Positions 1 through 7,121 of a DNA stretch of 8,943 bases are shown in pieces. The notes below the pieces were generated by a model, which saw nothing but the letters and a program-made list of their open reading frames with translations, was not told the DNA's origin and did no database searches. The DNA is taken from positions 1 through 8,943 of the forward strand of contig JACMOJ010000020.1 of assembly GCA_014378085.1 (NCBI GenBank), read 5' to 3'. The first letter of the stretch is position 1. Each line of letters begins with the position of its first letter. This stretch comes from Burkholderiales bacterium (GTDB lineage Bacteria; Pseudomonadota; Gammaproteobacteria; Burkholderiales; Usitatibacteraceae). A program made the translations under genes and the position numbers.

Positions 1-397
<397 letters not shown>

Positions 398-721
398 TCA
401 GGCGGCCAATGCCTTCTTCAACCTTGAAAAATAGGCAATGAGGGGCGCGCGCGCCTTGTCCTGCGTTGCAATTTGCTCCGGAATTGCAGCCAATTCGGGC
501 GCCAACTGCAGTGACCTGCCTTGCGGTTTATCAAAGATGACTGAATCGGCACTGTACGAACTTCTGCCTTCGCCCAGCGTGATATATACCTCGGGCATGC
601 TCCCTTCGATGCGGATACGGAAATTGTTGATGCCTGAATGCCTTATCAGATTCAGTGCTGCTTTTTTCAAATCGTCCGTTAATTGCCGGACCTTTTCCTC
701 TTCGCCTTCGTGGTCGTTCAT
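398..721 (-). CDS. Small hypothetical protein, 107 aa
   Basis: I do not recognise this protein. The start at 721 is well supported: a perfect GGAGG (minus strand, positions 727-731) lies 5 nt before the ATG, whereas the longer frame starting at 766 has no such site. The product begins MNDHEGEEEKVRQLTDDLKK. It has an acidic, probably helical N-terminus (about residues 1-28), a central stretch that looks like beta strands (INNFRIRIEGSMPEVYITLG, about 31-50), and a lysine- and alanine-rich helical tail ending in KKALAA. There is no signal peptide, membrane segment or cysteine, so a small soluble cytoplasmic protein is expected. It lies upstream of fusA in the same orientation but nearly 300 bp away, so co-transcription is uncertain. 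The overlapping plus-strand frame at 438-740 is its shadow. Confidence 0.65.
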   Translation of the reverse strand: MNDHEGEEEKVRQLTDDLKKAALNLIRHSGINNFRIRIEGSMPEVYITLGEGRSSYSADSVIFDKPQGRSLQLAPELAAIPEQIATQDKARAPLIAYFSRLKKALAA

Positions 722-784
722 TCTCGCCTCCAACCCGTGACCGTTGCCGCAACCTGGTAAATTCATGATAACGCTACGATGACA

Positions 785-814
785 ATAAAAAAATATTCAA
801 GGAATGTCTATCAA
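785..814 (-). promoter_or_regulatory. Weak candidate sigma-70 promoter for the small hypothetical gene
   Basis: On the minus strand a TTGATA (814-809) is followed after 18 nt by TTTTAT (790-785), which matches the -10 consensus at four of six positions. The site sits about 65 bp before the start codon in an A/T-rich patch. It is only a consensus-by-eye match. Confidence 0.2.
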
Positions 815-840
815 TGGCGAGCAGTCGCGTAACTGGCCAT
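814..840. repeat. Bulged hairpin or operator-like inverted repeat
   Basis: ATGGC (814-818) pairs with GCCAT (836-840), and CAGT (822-825) pairs with ACTG (832-835), leaving a 6-nt loop and a 3-nt bulge (GAG, 819-821) on the left arm. This gives nine base pairs in total. It abuts the candidate -35 box of the divergent small gene, so it could be an operator or an RNA hairpin. The sequence alone does not decide between them. Confidence 0.35.
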
Positions 841-1216
841 TTGTCTGAAAGCGTATTCGAAAACCTTATGCCGACTTTGACTTTTCGCAAATTCTCGAGC
901 AGCTCAAAAACGTGCATAAGCAATCTGGTACGCATTGTCGGTCATGCGTGGAACGTCGACATATTATCGTCCGTCGATCCGACTGCATGCCTGCCGTTAC
1001 ATGGCAAACCCTTCTATTTGTCCCAAGTCAAAATGAAGGGTTGCTTATCCATCACTATACGTTGAGCAGCAAGACAATTGCATCGCGGCGAGGACTGCGA
1101 AAAGAAATCCTGATAGAAACGTTTTAATGAGCAATTTAACCGGCGCATTTGGACAAGGCTGAACGACAAGCGTCATATAACCGCTTATTAATCAACCTCC
1201 TCGACCAGATTGAATG

Positions 1217-1249
1217 CTTGCAATAGCGCGCGGCACGCTGCGCGGCAAG
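1217..1249. repeat. Strong bulged hairpin about 150 bp upstream of fcl
   Basis: CTTGC (1217-1221) pairs with GCAAG (1245-1249). Immediately inside, CGCGC (1227-1231) pairs with GCGCG (1240-1244) around an 8-nt loop. The five-base AATAG (1222-1226) is bulged on the left arm only. Ten mostly G/C pairs should make this stable as RNA. No T-tract follows, so it is not a standard terminator. It may be part of the fcl leader or a protein-binding site. Confidence 0.4.
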
Positions 1250-1400
1250 GATTGTAATTCTGCAGAGCAATCCAAAAAAACGAACAGCATGAATACCGCA
1301 CTTATGTTTGACCAGGCAGGCAGCGCTTGCCGGCAACTGCCCGCCGCCACGGGCTGTCCGATCACACGGATATATCTTAGCAATTTCTCTGGAGCAAATT

Positions 1401-2411
1401 ATGGATACTAAGCAGCCTCGTATTTACGTCGCCGGCCATAACGGCCTGGTGGGGTCGGCCATTGTGCGCACCCTGCGCGTTCAGGGATACACCAACATCG
1501 TCACCCGCACCCATGCCGAACTCGAGCTGACCGACCAAGCCGAGGTACGCGCCTTTTTCCGCAACGAGCACATCGACCAGGTCTACTTGGCCGCTGCCAA
1601 GGTGGGAGGCATTCATGCCAACAATACCTATCCCGCGGAATTCATTTTCCACAACCTGATGGTGCAGGCAAACGTAGTGCATGAGGCCTGGCGCAACGGC
1701 GTGCGCAAGCTGCTGTTCCTGGGCTCGTCTTGCATCTATCCCCGGTTGGCCGAGCAGCCAATCCGCGAGGAATACCTGATGAACGGCATGCTCGAGCCGA
1801 CCAACGAGCCGTATGCGATTGCCAAGATTGCCGGCATCAAGCTTTGCGAAAGCTATAACCGCCAGTACGGGACCGACTACCGCAGCGTCATGCCGACCAA
1901 TCTGTACGGACCCGGCGACAATTTCCACCCTGAGAACAGCCATGTCATCCCGGCATTGATCCGGCGCTTCCATGAAGCCAAGGCCACCGGCGCGGACGAG
2001 GTCGTGATCTGGGGCAGCGGCAAGCCAATGCGTGAGTTCCTGTACGTTGACGATATGGCGGCAGCCAGCGTTCACGTCATGCAACTCGACCGTGACATCT
2101 ATCATGCGCACACTGACTCCATGCTTTCGCACATCAACGTTGGCACCGGTGAGGACACGGCAATCGGCGACCTGGCCAAGTTAATCGGCAAGACTGTCGG
2201 CTACGCGGGACGCATTGTATTCGACAGCAGCAAGCCGGACGGCACGCCGCGCAAGCTGCTCGAGGTGACAAAGCTGAAGTCGCTTGGCTGGAAAGCGAGC
2301 ATGCCCCTCAGCAAGGGCTTACAAATGGCCTACCAATCGTTTCTGGAGGCGCAACGGGCAACGCCTTCCCGCACCTATGACAGTGCCGCCGATGAGCTGC
2401 TGCGGGCCTGA
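1401..2411 (+). CDS. fcl: GDP-L-fucose synthase (GDP-4-keto-6-deoxymannose 3,5-epimerase/4-reductase)
   Basis: This 336-residue extended-SDR enzyme performs the last step of GDP-L-fucose synthesis: 3,5-epimerisation and NADPH-dependent 4-reduction of GDP-4-keto-6-deoxy-D-mannose in the cytoplasm. The Rossmann motif GHNGLVG is at residues 12-18. The residues matching the E. coli catalytic set (S107, C109, Y136, K140, H179) are all present at a constant offset of two: S109, C111, Y138, K142 and H181. Further family signatures are [11 protein letters not shown] (64-74) and [21 protein letters not shown] set the start at 1401 because a GGAG (1391-1394) sits 6 nt upstream and the family N-terminus begins here. 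The in-frame extension back to 1308 has no family resemblance. Length is normal for the family. The upstream partner gmd (GDP-mannose 4,6-dehydratase) is not in the window. The gene is also called wcaG. Confidence 0.96.
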   Translation: MDTKQPRIYVAGHNGLVGSAIVRTLRVQGYTNIVTRTHAELELTDQAEVRAFFRNEHIDQVYLAAAKVGGIHANNTYPAEFIFHNLMVQANVVHEAWRNGVRKLLFLGSSCIYPRLAEQPIREEYLMNGMLEPTNEPYAIAKIAGIKLCESYNRQYGTDYRSVMPTNLYGPGDNFHPENSHVIPALIRRFHEAKATGADEVVIWGSGKPMREFLYVDDMAAASVHVMQLDRDIYHAHTDSMLSHINVGTGEDTAIGDLAKLIGKTVGYAGRIVFDSSKPDGTPRKLLEVTKLKSLGWKASMPLSKGLQMAYQSFLEAQRATPSRTYDSAADELLRA

Positions 2412-2503
2412 ATCGCGCTCCCGGATGATGCTAGGCTGACGCACCACAAGCGATTGCTAGAACGTCATCCCTGACTCCGTGAAGTTGATAATATGACCAA
2501 AGT

Positions 2504-2518
2504 CCGGGAAGCACCCGG
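2504..2518. repeat. Short inverted repeat between fcl and the first GNAT-like gene
   Basis: CCGGG (2504-2508) and CCCGG (2514-2518) flank a 5-nt loop, AAGCA. The stem is only 5 bp and no T-tract follows, so it is at best a weak terminator or attenuator in the 166-bp gap after fcl. Confidence 0.25.
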
Positions 2519-2539
2519 GATGATCACTGTTCCGCCGCT

Positions 2540-2553
2540 CAATACCGTCCTTT
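2540..2553 (+). repeat. 14-bp direct repeat, copy 1 (second copy at 2690-2703)
   Basis: CAATACCGTCCTTT occurs here in the untranslated region, 24 bp before the chosen start of the first GNAT-like gene. It occurs again at 2690-2703 inside that gene, where it encodes part of the IPSFVEAE stretch. The copies are exactly 150 bp apart. This may be a footprint of duplication or a remnant of another copy of the gene. Flanking bases do not match, so coincidence is possible. Confidence 0.6.
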
Positions 2554-2577
2554 CGTGGATTTACGGAGATGCCAAAA

Positions 2578-3759
2578 ATGCAAAGTCTAATCAACACGGA
2601 CATGGTGAATGAAAGCGTTATGCAACCTGTTCGGTCCGTACCGCACTCTGTGCCAGCCGAAACCATTACCATCTCCTGCTACGAAAATGCAATACCGTCC
2701 TTTGTCGAAGCGGAACTCGACCAGCTTTACAAACACATTAATTCTTCGCTATCTCATCACGCCATACGGCGCAAGGCCAGCGGTGCGAGTACGTATATTG
2801 CGCGCAAGGGCGAGCAGGCGATTGCGATCCTGCTGTTCAAGCGGGACAAGAAGAAAGTCACCGTCATCAACGAGATGATCGATATTGCGCCGGAAGAACT
2901 GGAGCGCTTTGCCAACTATATTTTTTCGAACGATAAATCGGTGGCGATGATTTCTTTCTCGCTGATCGGCAACCAGATTGGCACTCTGCCGTTTCCCTGC
3001 CACCAGCATGAGATATCGGAAGATATCGTACTGACTCTGCCGGCAACCCCGGAGGCCTATCTTGACAGCCTCAGCGCCAAAACGCGCAGAAACATCAGGC
3101 GATACATGCGGGCGATAGCGCGCGATAATCCCACATTCCGCTTCGAGGTTCATGCGGGTAATGAAATCAACGAGAAGTACATGCTCGACCTGATCGAACT
3201 TAAAAAAATCAATATCGGCCAGAAGAATCTCAGGTTCGGCATCGATCCCGACGAAGTCGCATGGATTGTCAGACAGGCGAAGGTGAGCGGACTGGTGACC
3301 GTCGCCCTGATCAACGAGCGGGTTTGCGGCGGCTCGATCGCCTTGCAGGTCAATGACCATTATTTTGGCCAGATCATTTCGTACGACCCCGCCTATCAGA
3401 AATACAGTCCCGGCATCCTTTGCTGCTACCAGGCTATTTGCGACCAGATTTTGCGCGGGGCGAAAGAAAGCCATCTCTGCTGGGGGCGGTACCAGTACAA
3501 ATACAAGCTGATGGGGGTCCAGCGCGATCGCGCAAGCCTCGACATCTATCGATCGCGCGTCGCGTATTGGCGAAACGCCGGTTCGGTCCTGGCAAAAACG
3601 GTCAAAGCCGGTTTGCAGGAATGGAAAAAACGGCTGCTGGACATGGAGCACGAAGAGAATCCAACGTCGCGTTTCGGGCCGCTGCTGGTGAAGACGCTGC
3701 GCAAGATCAAACGTTTCCAGATTGCGGGCGATCCCGCACAGCCTGCGGAACATAATTAA
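2578..3759 (+). CDS. GNAT-fold acyltransferase, BcsL/CelD-like (tandem copy A)
   Basis: This 393-residue soluble protein resembles the BcsL/CelD-type GNAT acetyltransferases (Acetyltransf_6 class) found in polysaccharide loci. Such proteins are thought to move an acyl group from acyl-CoA, or an aminoacyl group in the FemAB branch, onto a sugar or peptide. The typical stretch YLDSLSAKTRRNIRRYMRAI starts at residue 161. The acceptor or cofactor lobe follows, with VALINERVCGGSIAL, the segment GILCCYQAIC (279-288) and WGRYQYK (302-308). There is no signal peptide or membrane segment. I prefer the ATG at 2578 because a GGAG (2565-2568) lies 9 nt upstream. The in-frame ATG at 2569 directly abuts that GGAG. 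A paralogue follows after 23 bp. The exact substrate is unknown. Attaching it to decoration of the fucose-containing glycan is inference from context. Confidence 0.8.
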   Translation: MQSLINTDMVNESVMQPVRSVPHSVPAETITISCYENAIPSFVEAELDQLYKHINSSLSHHAIRRKASGASTYIARKGEQAIAILLFKRDKKKVTVINEMIDIAPEELERFANYIFSNDKSVAMISFSLIGNQIGTLPFPCHQHEISEDIVLTLPATPEAYLDSLSAKTRRNIRRYMRAIARDNPTFRFEVHAGNEINEKYMLDLIELKKINIGQKNLRFGIDPDEVAWIVRQAKVSGLVTVALINERVCGGSIALQVNDHYFGQIISYDPAYQKYSPGILCCYQAICDQILRGAKESHLCWGRYQYKYKLMGVQRDRASLDIYRSRVAYWRNAGSVLAKTVKAGLQEWKKRLLDMEHEENPTSRFGPLLVKTLRKIKRFQIAGDPAQPAEHN

Positions 3760-3782
3760 TGTAGCCAGCCTGGAGAAACGCC

Positions 3783-4946
3783 ATGAAGTGGCCGAATGAA
3801 GTGCAGGTAACACTGCCCGACCAAGGACGGACGACCGGCAACGCGCCGCAATTGTCCGCAAAAGCCGGCCACCTCGTCATGGAATGCTATGAAGACGAGG
3901 TGCCGCAGTTTGTCGACGCCGAGATCGCGCGGCGCTATGGCAGCCTGTTCTCGACGATTCCCCATTTTCGTCAAACCGGCAAGCTGACCGCCACCACCAG
4001 TACTTACATTACTCGCAAGAATGGAAATGTGGAAACGGTGTTGCTGTTCAATCGCAGCGAAAAGCAGGTGATGGTCCTCAACGAATTGATACCGATTTCA
4101 AAAACGGAAGCGGGAGAATTTATTGCCTTCGTATTTGCCCGCTATGGCTTGGTCTCCAACATCGTATTTAATGCAATAACTTCCGATCTTCGCGGCCTGC
4201 GCTACCCATATCAGCAATTTTTGTGCGCCGAAGACATTGTCATTGGGCCGCTGACGAATGTCGACGAGTATTCCGCAAGCCTGTCGAAAAATTACCGCAA
4301 GAGTGTTCGGCGCTGTACCAACGCCCTTCTCCGGTCCCACCCGGGCTATCGCTTTGCTATCTTGCCGCCCGAGGCAGTGAGCGAGGATTTGGTCCGGCAA
4401 ATCATCGGCTTCAACAAGGCGCGAATGGCCGAAAAGGAAAAAATGTCGGCCTACACCGATGAGGAGTGCGACTGGATAGTGGCGCTTGCCAGCAAGCTTG
4501 GCGTGGTCAGCGTCATTACCATCGACGGCAAGGTATGCGCCGGCACCGTGTGTTGCCAGGTCGGCCACGGGTTTCACATGCTGGTCTCCGCCCATCATCC
4601 GGATTACAACCAGTTCGGCATGGGAATGCTGTGCTGTTACCGCAGTATTTGCGAATACATCGAACGCGGCGGCACGCAGGTACATTTGTTATGGGGACGG
4701 CACGCATACAAGACCAGCCTGGGCGCCACGTCCCGCCAGTTCGACAGGTTCGCGGTCTACCGCAGCCGGGTCGATTACTGGCGCGACGCCGACAAACTCG
4801 CGCCCGCTGCCGCCGCCGGATATCTGCGCGAGGCACGGCTTTGGCTGATGAATGCCGAAGGCCAGGACAACTTCAAGGGAAGAATCGTCACAACGATGTG
4901 GCGTGTTTTGCGGCAGATAAAACAACGTGTTGTTGCCATAAAATAG
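3783..4946 (+). CDS. GNAT-fold acyltransferase, BcsL/CelD-like (tandem copy B)
   Basis: This 387-residue paralogue of the preceding gene aligns along its whole length, at roughly one third identity by eye. Shared landmarks are the N-terminal CYE(D/N)xxPxFV(D/E)AE block, STYI(A/T)RK near residue 73, YSASLSKNYRKSVRR from residue 163, GMLCCYRSIC (281-290), WGRHAYK (304-310) and YRSRVDYWR. The first copy has the same motifs within two residues of the same positions. No membrane segment or signal peptide is seen. The start is supported by GGAG (3772-3775), 7 nt before the ATG. The 23-bp spacing implies co-transcription with copy A. It probably acylates a glycan intermediate or an activated sugar in the cytoplasm. 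The divergence between copies suggests different acceptors rather than simple dosage. Both points are inference. Confidence 0.8.
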   Translation: MKWPNEVQVTLPDQGRTTGNAPQLSAKAGHLVMECYEDEVPQFVDAEIARRYGSLFSTIPHFRQTGKLTATTSTYITRKNGNVETVLLFNRSEKQVMVLNELIPISKTEAGEFIAFVFARYGLVSNIVFNAITSDLRGLRYPYQQFLCAEDIVIGPLTNVDEYSASLSKNYRKSVRRCTNALLRSHPGYRFAILPPEAVSEDLVRQIIGFNKARMAEKEKMSAYTDEECDWIVALASKLGVVSVITIDGKVCAGTVCCQVGHGFHMLVSAHHPDYNQFGMGMLCCYRSICEYIERGGTQVHLLWGRHAYKTSLGATSRQFDRFAVYRSRVDYWRDADKLAPAAAAGYLREARLWLMNAEGQDNFKGRIVTTMWRVLRQIKQRVVAIK

Positions 4947-5010
4947 AATGAAGGCGAATAACAGGCCGATGCAAAAAACTGCAGGTGAAAAGAAAATATC
5001 GAAACGCCTG

Positions 5011-5036
5011 TATTTATATATTTTTAATATTAATTT
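5011..5036. promoter_or_regulatory. 26-bp A/T-only tract upstream of the GT4 gene
   Basis: Positions 5011-5036 contain only A and T, within a 191-bp gap (4947-5137) between copy B and the glycosyltransferase gene. In a region of 55-70% GC this stands out. It could be an UP element, a site for an H-NS-like silencer (MvaT/Bv3F type), or simply part of an internal promoter. No convincing -35/-10 pair was identified. Confidence 0.35.
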
Positions 5037-5137
5037 GATGGCAGGCAACACCATTAAATCAGCACTAGTTACGGAAAATCGATCGCGTCTGCATTTGAAT
5101 TCATTGCGGCGATCATAATCAGCGGGACCGTTTCTAC

Positions 5138-6337
5138 ATGAATATTCTATTTGTTCATAATTCGTATCAGCATTTCGGCGGCGAAGATGCCGTCGTCGAC
5201 ATGGAGATTGCGTTACTGCGATCGCACGGTCATGCGGTTCAACTGTACCAGCGGCACAACGACGAGTTACATGCGCTTCCCGCTGCAACGGCTGCCGCAT
5301 CGGCCCTGTGGTCGCGGCGTTCGGCGCGCGAAGTGGGCGCCGTGTGCGCGGATTTCCAGCCCGATCTCGTCCATGTTCACAACACATTCCCCCTGATATC
5401 GCCTTCCATCTACTGGACGACGGCGCGCAAACGGATTCCCGTGGTGCAGACCTTGCACAATTTCCGCCTGCTCTGCCCGCAGGGAACATTCTTACGCAAG
5501 GGAACAGTCTGTGAAGACTGCCTCGGCAAATCGCCGTGGCGTGCCGTGGCCCGAAAATGTTACCGCGATTCATTGCCCCAGTCCGCCGTCCTGGCCGGCA
5601 TGTTGAGTACGCATCGGCTGGCCGGTACCTATCAAAACCGGATCACCCGGTACATCGCCTTGAGCGCGTTTTCGCGCGACCGCTTCATCGCCGGCGGCCT
5701 GCCCGCGCAACGATTGCGGATCAAGCCGAATTTTGTCGATGGCGGCGATTTACCCGGTCCGGCTCAGCGCGAAGGCGGCCTGTTCGTTGGCCGGCTATCG
5801 AGCGAAAAAGGTATCGACACCCTGCTGGGCGCGCTGCGCGAGGGCGGCGATACGCGCATCGAGGCGATCGGCGCCGGGCCGGCGGAGGCAGAGGTGGCCA
5901 GCCAGCTGGGCGAAGGCTACCTGGGGTTCCGCTCGCGCGCGGAGATCATGCAAAGGATGCGCTCGGCTTCCTTTTTGATCGTACCAAGCATGTGTCTGGA
6001 GCAACTCCCCACCACCATCCTCGAGGCCTATGCATGCGGCACGCCGGTGATTGCGAGCCGGCTCGGCGCCCTTGCGAACATCGTCCAGGATGGGGTTACC
6101 GGATTGCTGTTTACGCCGGGAGACGAGTCCGACCTGTCCAGGAAAATTGCGTGGGCTGGCGCGCACGGCGAGCAGATGCTACGGATGGGACGCGCGGCGC
6201 GCGCTGAATATGAGGCCAAATACACGCCTTCGATTAACTATCAAATGCTGATTGAAATTTATGAAGAATCCATCGCTGAAGTACAAGGAAAACGTCATCT
6301 TGCGCCAGGGTCATTCGGTGCTCGGCACGTGGGTTGA
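5138..6337 (+). CDS. Glycosyltransferase family 4 (GT-B fold)
   Basis: This 399-residue cytoplasmic or membrane-associated retaining glycosyltransferase would add one sugar from a nucleotide donor to a lipid-linked glycan. The N-terminal lobe opens with MNILFVHNSYQHFGGEDAVV, the glycine-rich acceptor-side start typical of the family. It also holds the subgroup-specific cysteine segment LLCPQGTFLRKGTVCEDCLG and then KCYRDS. The C-terminal lobe has GRLSSEKG (218-225) and the donor-binding E-x7-E motif, E288 and E296, in EQLPTTILEAYACGTPVIAS. The ribosome site before the ATG is weak (GCGGGACC). Its 3' end overlaps the next gene, implying translational coupling. GC is high (one sampled 60-bp stretch is 75%). 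The sugar and linkage cannot be read from sequence; fucose or mannose are guesses. Confidence 0.92.
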   Translation: MNILFVHNSYQHFGGEDAVVDMEIALLRSHGHAVQLYQRHNDELHALPAATAAASALWSRRSAREVGAVCADFQPDLVHVHNTFPLISPSIYWTTARKRIPVVQTLHNFRLLCPQGTFLRKGTVCEDCLGKSPWRAVARKCYRDSLPQSAVLAGMLSTHRLAGTYQNRITRYIALSAFSRDRFIAGGLPAQRLRIKPNFVDGGDLPGPAQREGGLFVGRLSSEKGIDTLLGALREGGDTRIEAIGAGPAEAEVASQLGEGYLGFRSRAEIMQRMRSASFLIVPSMCLEQLPTTILEAYACGTPVIASRLGALANIVQDGVTGLLFTPGDESDLSRKIAWAGAHGEQMLRMGRAARAEYEAKYTPSINYQMLIEIYEESIAEVQGKRHLAPGSFGARHVG

Positions 6338-7061
6338 CGCGCTGTTCTGGGACGATGCCATCGGACTTATCCTGAACTGGGGGGCGGCACGGGAGTCGCG
6401 TTATGTCTGCATCTGCAATGTCCACTCGGTGGTCACGGCAACGCATGACGCCGAATTGAGGAGTGCGCTTGGCGGCGCCGACCTGTCGACGTCGGACGGC
6501 GCGCCGATTGCCTGGGCCCTGCGCCGCCTGGGGTTTCCCGCGCAGGAGCGGATTGCCGGCCCGGACCTGATGTGGCGCTACCTGCGCCAGGCGGAGCGCA
6601 GCGGCCAGAAGATTTTCCTGTACGGGAGCACCCACGACACCTTGAGCAGTTTACGCACCGCCATCGCGCGTGAGTTCCCGCTGCTCGACGTGCGGGGCAT
6701 GCTGTCGCCGCCATTCCGTTCGGCGTCACCGTCCGAAGACGAGGCGGAGGTTGCCGCGATCAACGCGTCAGGCGCCAACGTGGTGTTCGTCGGCCTGGGA
6801 TGCCCGAAGCAGGAAAAATGGATGGCGGCGCACCGCGGCAAGATTCACGCCGTCATGGTCGGCGTCGGCGCCGCCTTCGACTTCCACTCGGGAATGAAGA
6901 GCCGGGCGCCGTTGTGGTGGCAGCGTCACGGTCTTGAATGGTTGTACCGGCTCGGTTCCGAACCGCGCCGGTTACTGCGGCGTTACCTTGTCACCAACAC
7001 CTTGTTCGTCGTCGGGTTCGCCCGGCAGTTGATCGTGGCAAAAGTATTCGACCAAAAATAG
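6261..7061 (+). CDS. WecG/TagA/CpsF family glycosyltransferase (GT26)
   Basis: This 266-residue enzyme belongs to the family that includes WecG (ManNAcA transferase) and TagA (ManNAc transferase for teichoic acid). These act on undecaprenyl-linked intermediates at the inner leaflet. Signatures are VLGTWVDALFWDDAI near the N-terminus, SDGAPI with D79 (the likely catalytic aspartate region), GPDLM (100-104), GCPKQEKW (180-187), VGVGAAFDFHSG, and the C-terminal APLWWQRHGLEWLYRL plus the RRLLRRYL basic segment, which in TagA relatives helps membrane attachment. The start is uncertain. ATG 6261 gives a 77-bp overlap with the GT4 gene. In-frame TTG 6252, TTG 6300 (AGGA 10 nt upstream) and GTG 6318 (AGGG 7 nt upstream, 20-bp overlap) are alternatives. 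GTG 6318 has the best ribosome site, but it starts right at the conserved block. Confidence 0.93.
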   Translation: MKNPSLKYKENVILRQGHSVLGTWVDALFWDDAIGLILNWGAARESRYVCICNVHSVVTATHDAELRSALGGADLSTSDGAPIAWALRRLGFPAQERIAGPDLMWRYLRQAERSGQKIFLYGSTHDTLSSLRTAIAREFPLLDVRGMLSPPFRSASPSEDEAEVAAINASGANVVFVGLGCPKQEKWMAAHRGKIHAVMVGVGAAFDFHSGMKSRAPLWWQRHGLEWLYRLGSEPRRLLRRYLVTNTLFVVGFARQLIVAKVFDQK

Positions 7062-7121
7062 CGTCGTCAGTCCAGTAGGCATTCCGCACCCTGTCCCGCG
7101 TTCCCTCTTTGAAAACTGGAA

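Larger units (their letters stand above)
722..1400. other. Long divergent intergenic region upstream of fcl, no convincing gene
   Basis: These roughly 680 bp separate the minus-strand small gene from fcl. The region is visibly more A/T-rich than the genes beside it. Short frames at 814-1065, 912-1127, 1136-1336 and 1214-1411 show no recognisable protein features and overlap one another on both strands. The frame at 814 does have a GGA about 10 nt ahead of its ATG, so it cannot be fully excluded. The region holds two hairpins (814-840 and 1217-1249) and presumably the promoter of the polysaccharide operon. I could not find a convincing sigma-70 or sigma-54 promoter for fcl by eye. Confidence 0.5.

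Noticed and set aside
814..1065. 83-codon plus-strand frame with a GGA about 10 nt before its ATG
   Set aside because: No recognisable motif or neighbour logic, and overlapping frames of similar length exist. The ribosome site alone is not enough.
1308..1343. TTGACC box and a possible sigma-54 site in front of fcl
   Set aside because: No acceptable -10 box lies at 16-18 nt, and the GG/GC spacing needed for sigma-54 does not fit.
1377..2132. 251-codon minus-strand frame inside fcl
   Set aside because: It lies antisense to a strongly supported enzyme gene and has no recognisable features. Long antisense frames are common in GC-rich genes.
2411..2455. AATCGC...GCGATT inverted repeat just after the fcl stop
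   Set aside because: A 6-bp stem with a loop of more than 30 nt and no T-tract is not a credible terminator.
2749..3861. 370-codon minus-strand frame across the first GNAT-like gene
   Set aside because: The plus strand encodes a protein with a clear paralogue next door. The antisense frame is arginine-rich, without a motif, and crosses a gene boundary.
4689..5573. 294-codon minus-strand frame across the gap before the GT4 gene
   Set aside because: It covers the ends of two well-supported plus-strand genes. Its one hydrophobic stretch comes from the A/T-rich gap and it matches no family I recognise.
5536..6207. 223-codon plus-strand frame inside the GT4 gene
   Set aside because: It is a frame-shifted shadow rich in Arg, Pro and Gly. 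The GT4 frame carries all the conserved motifs.
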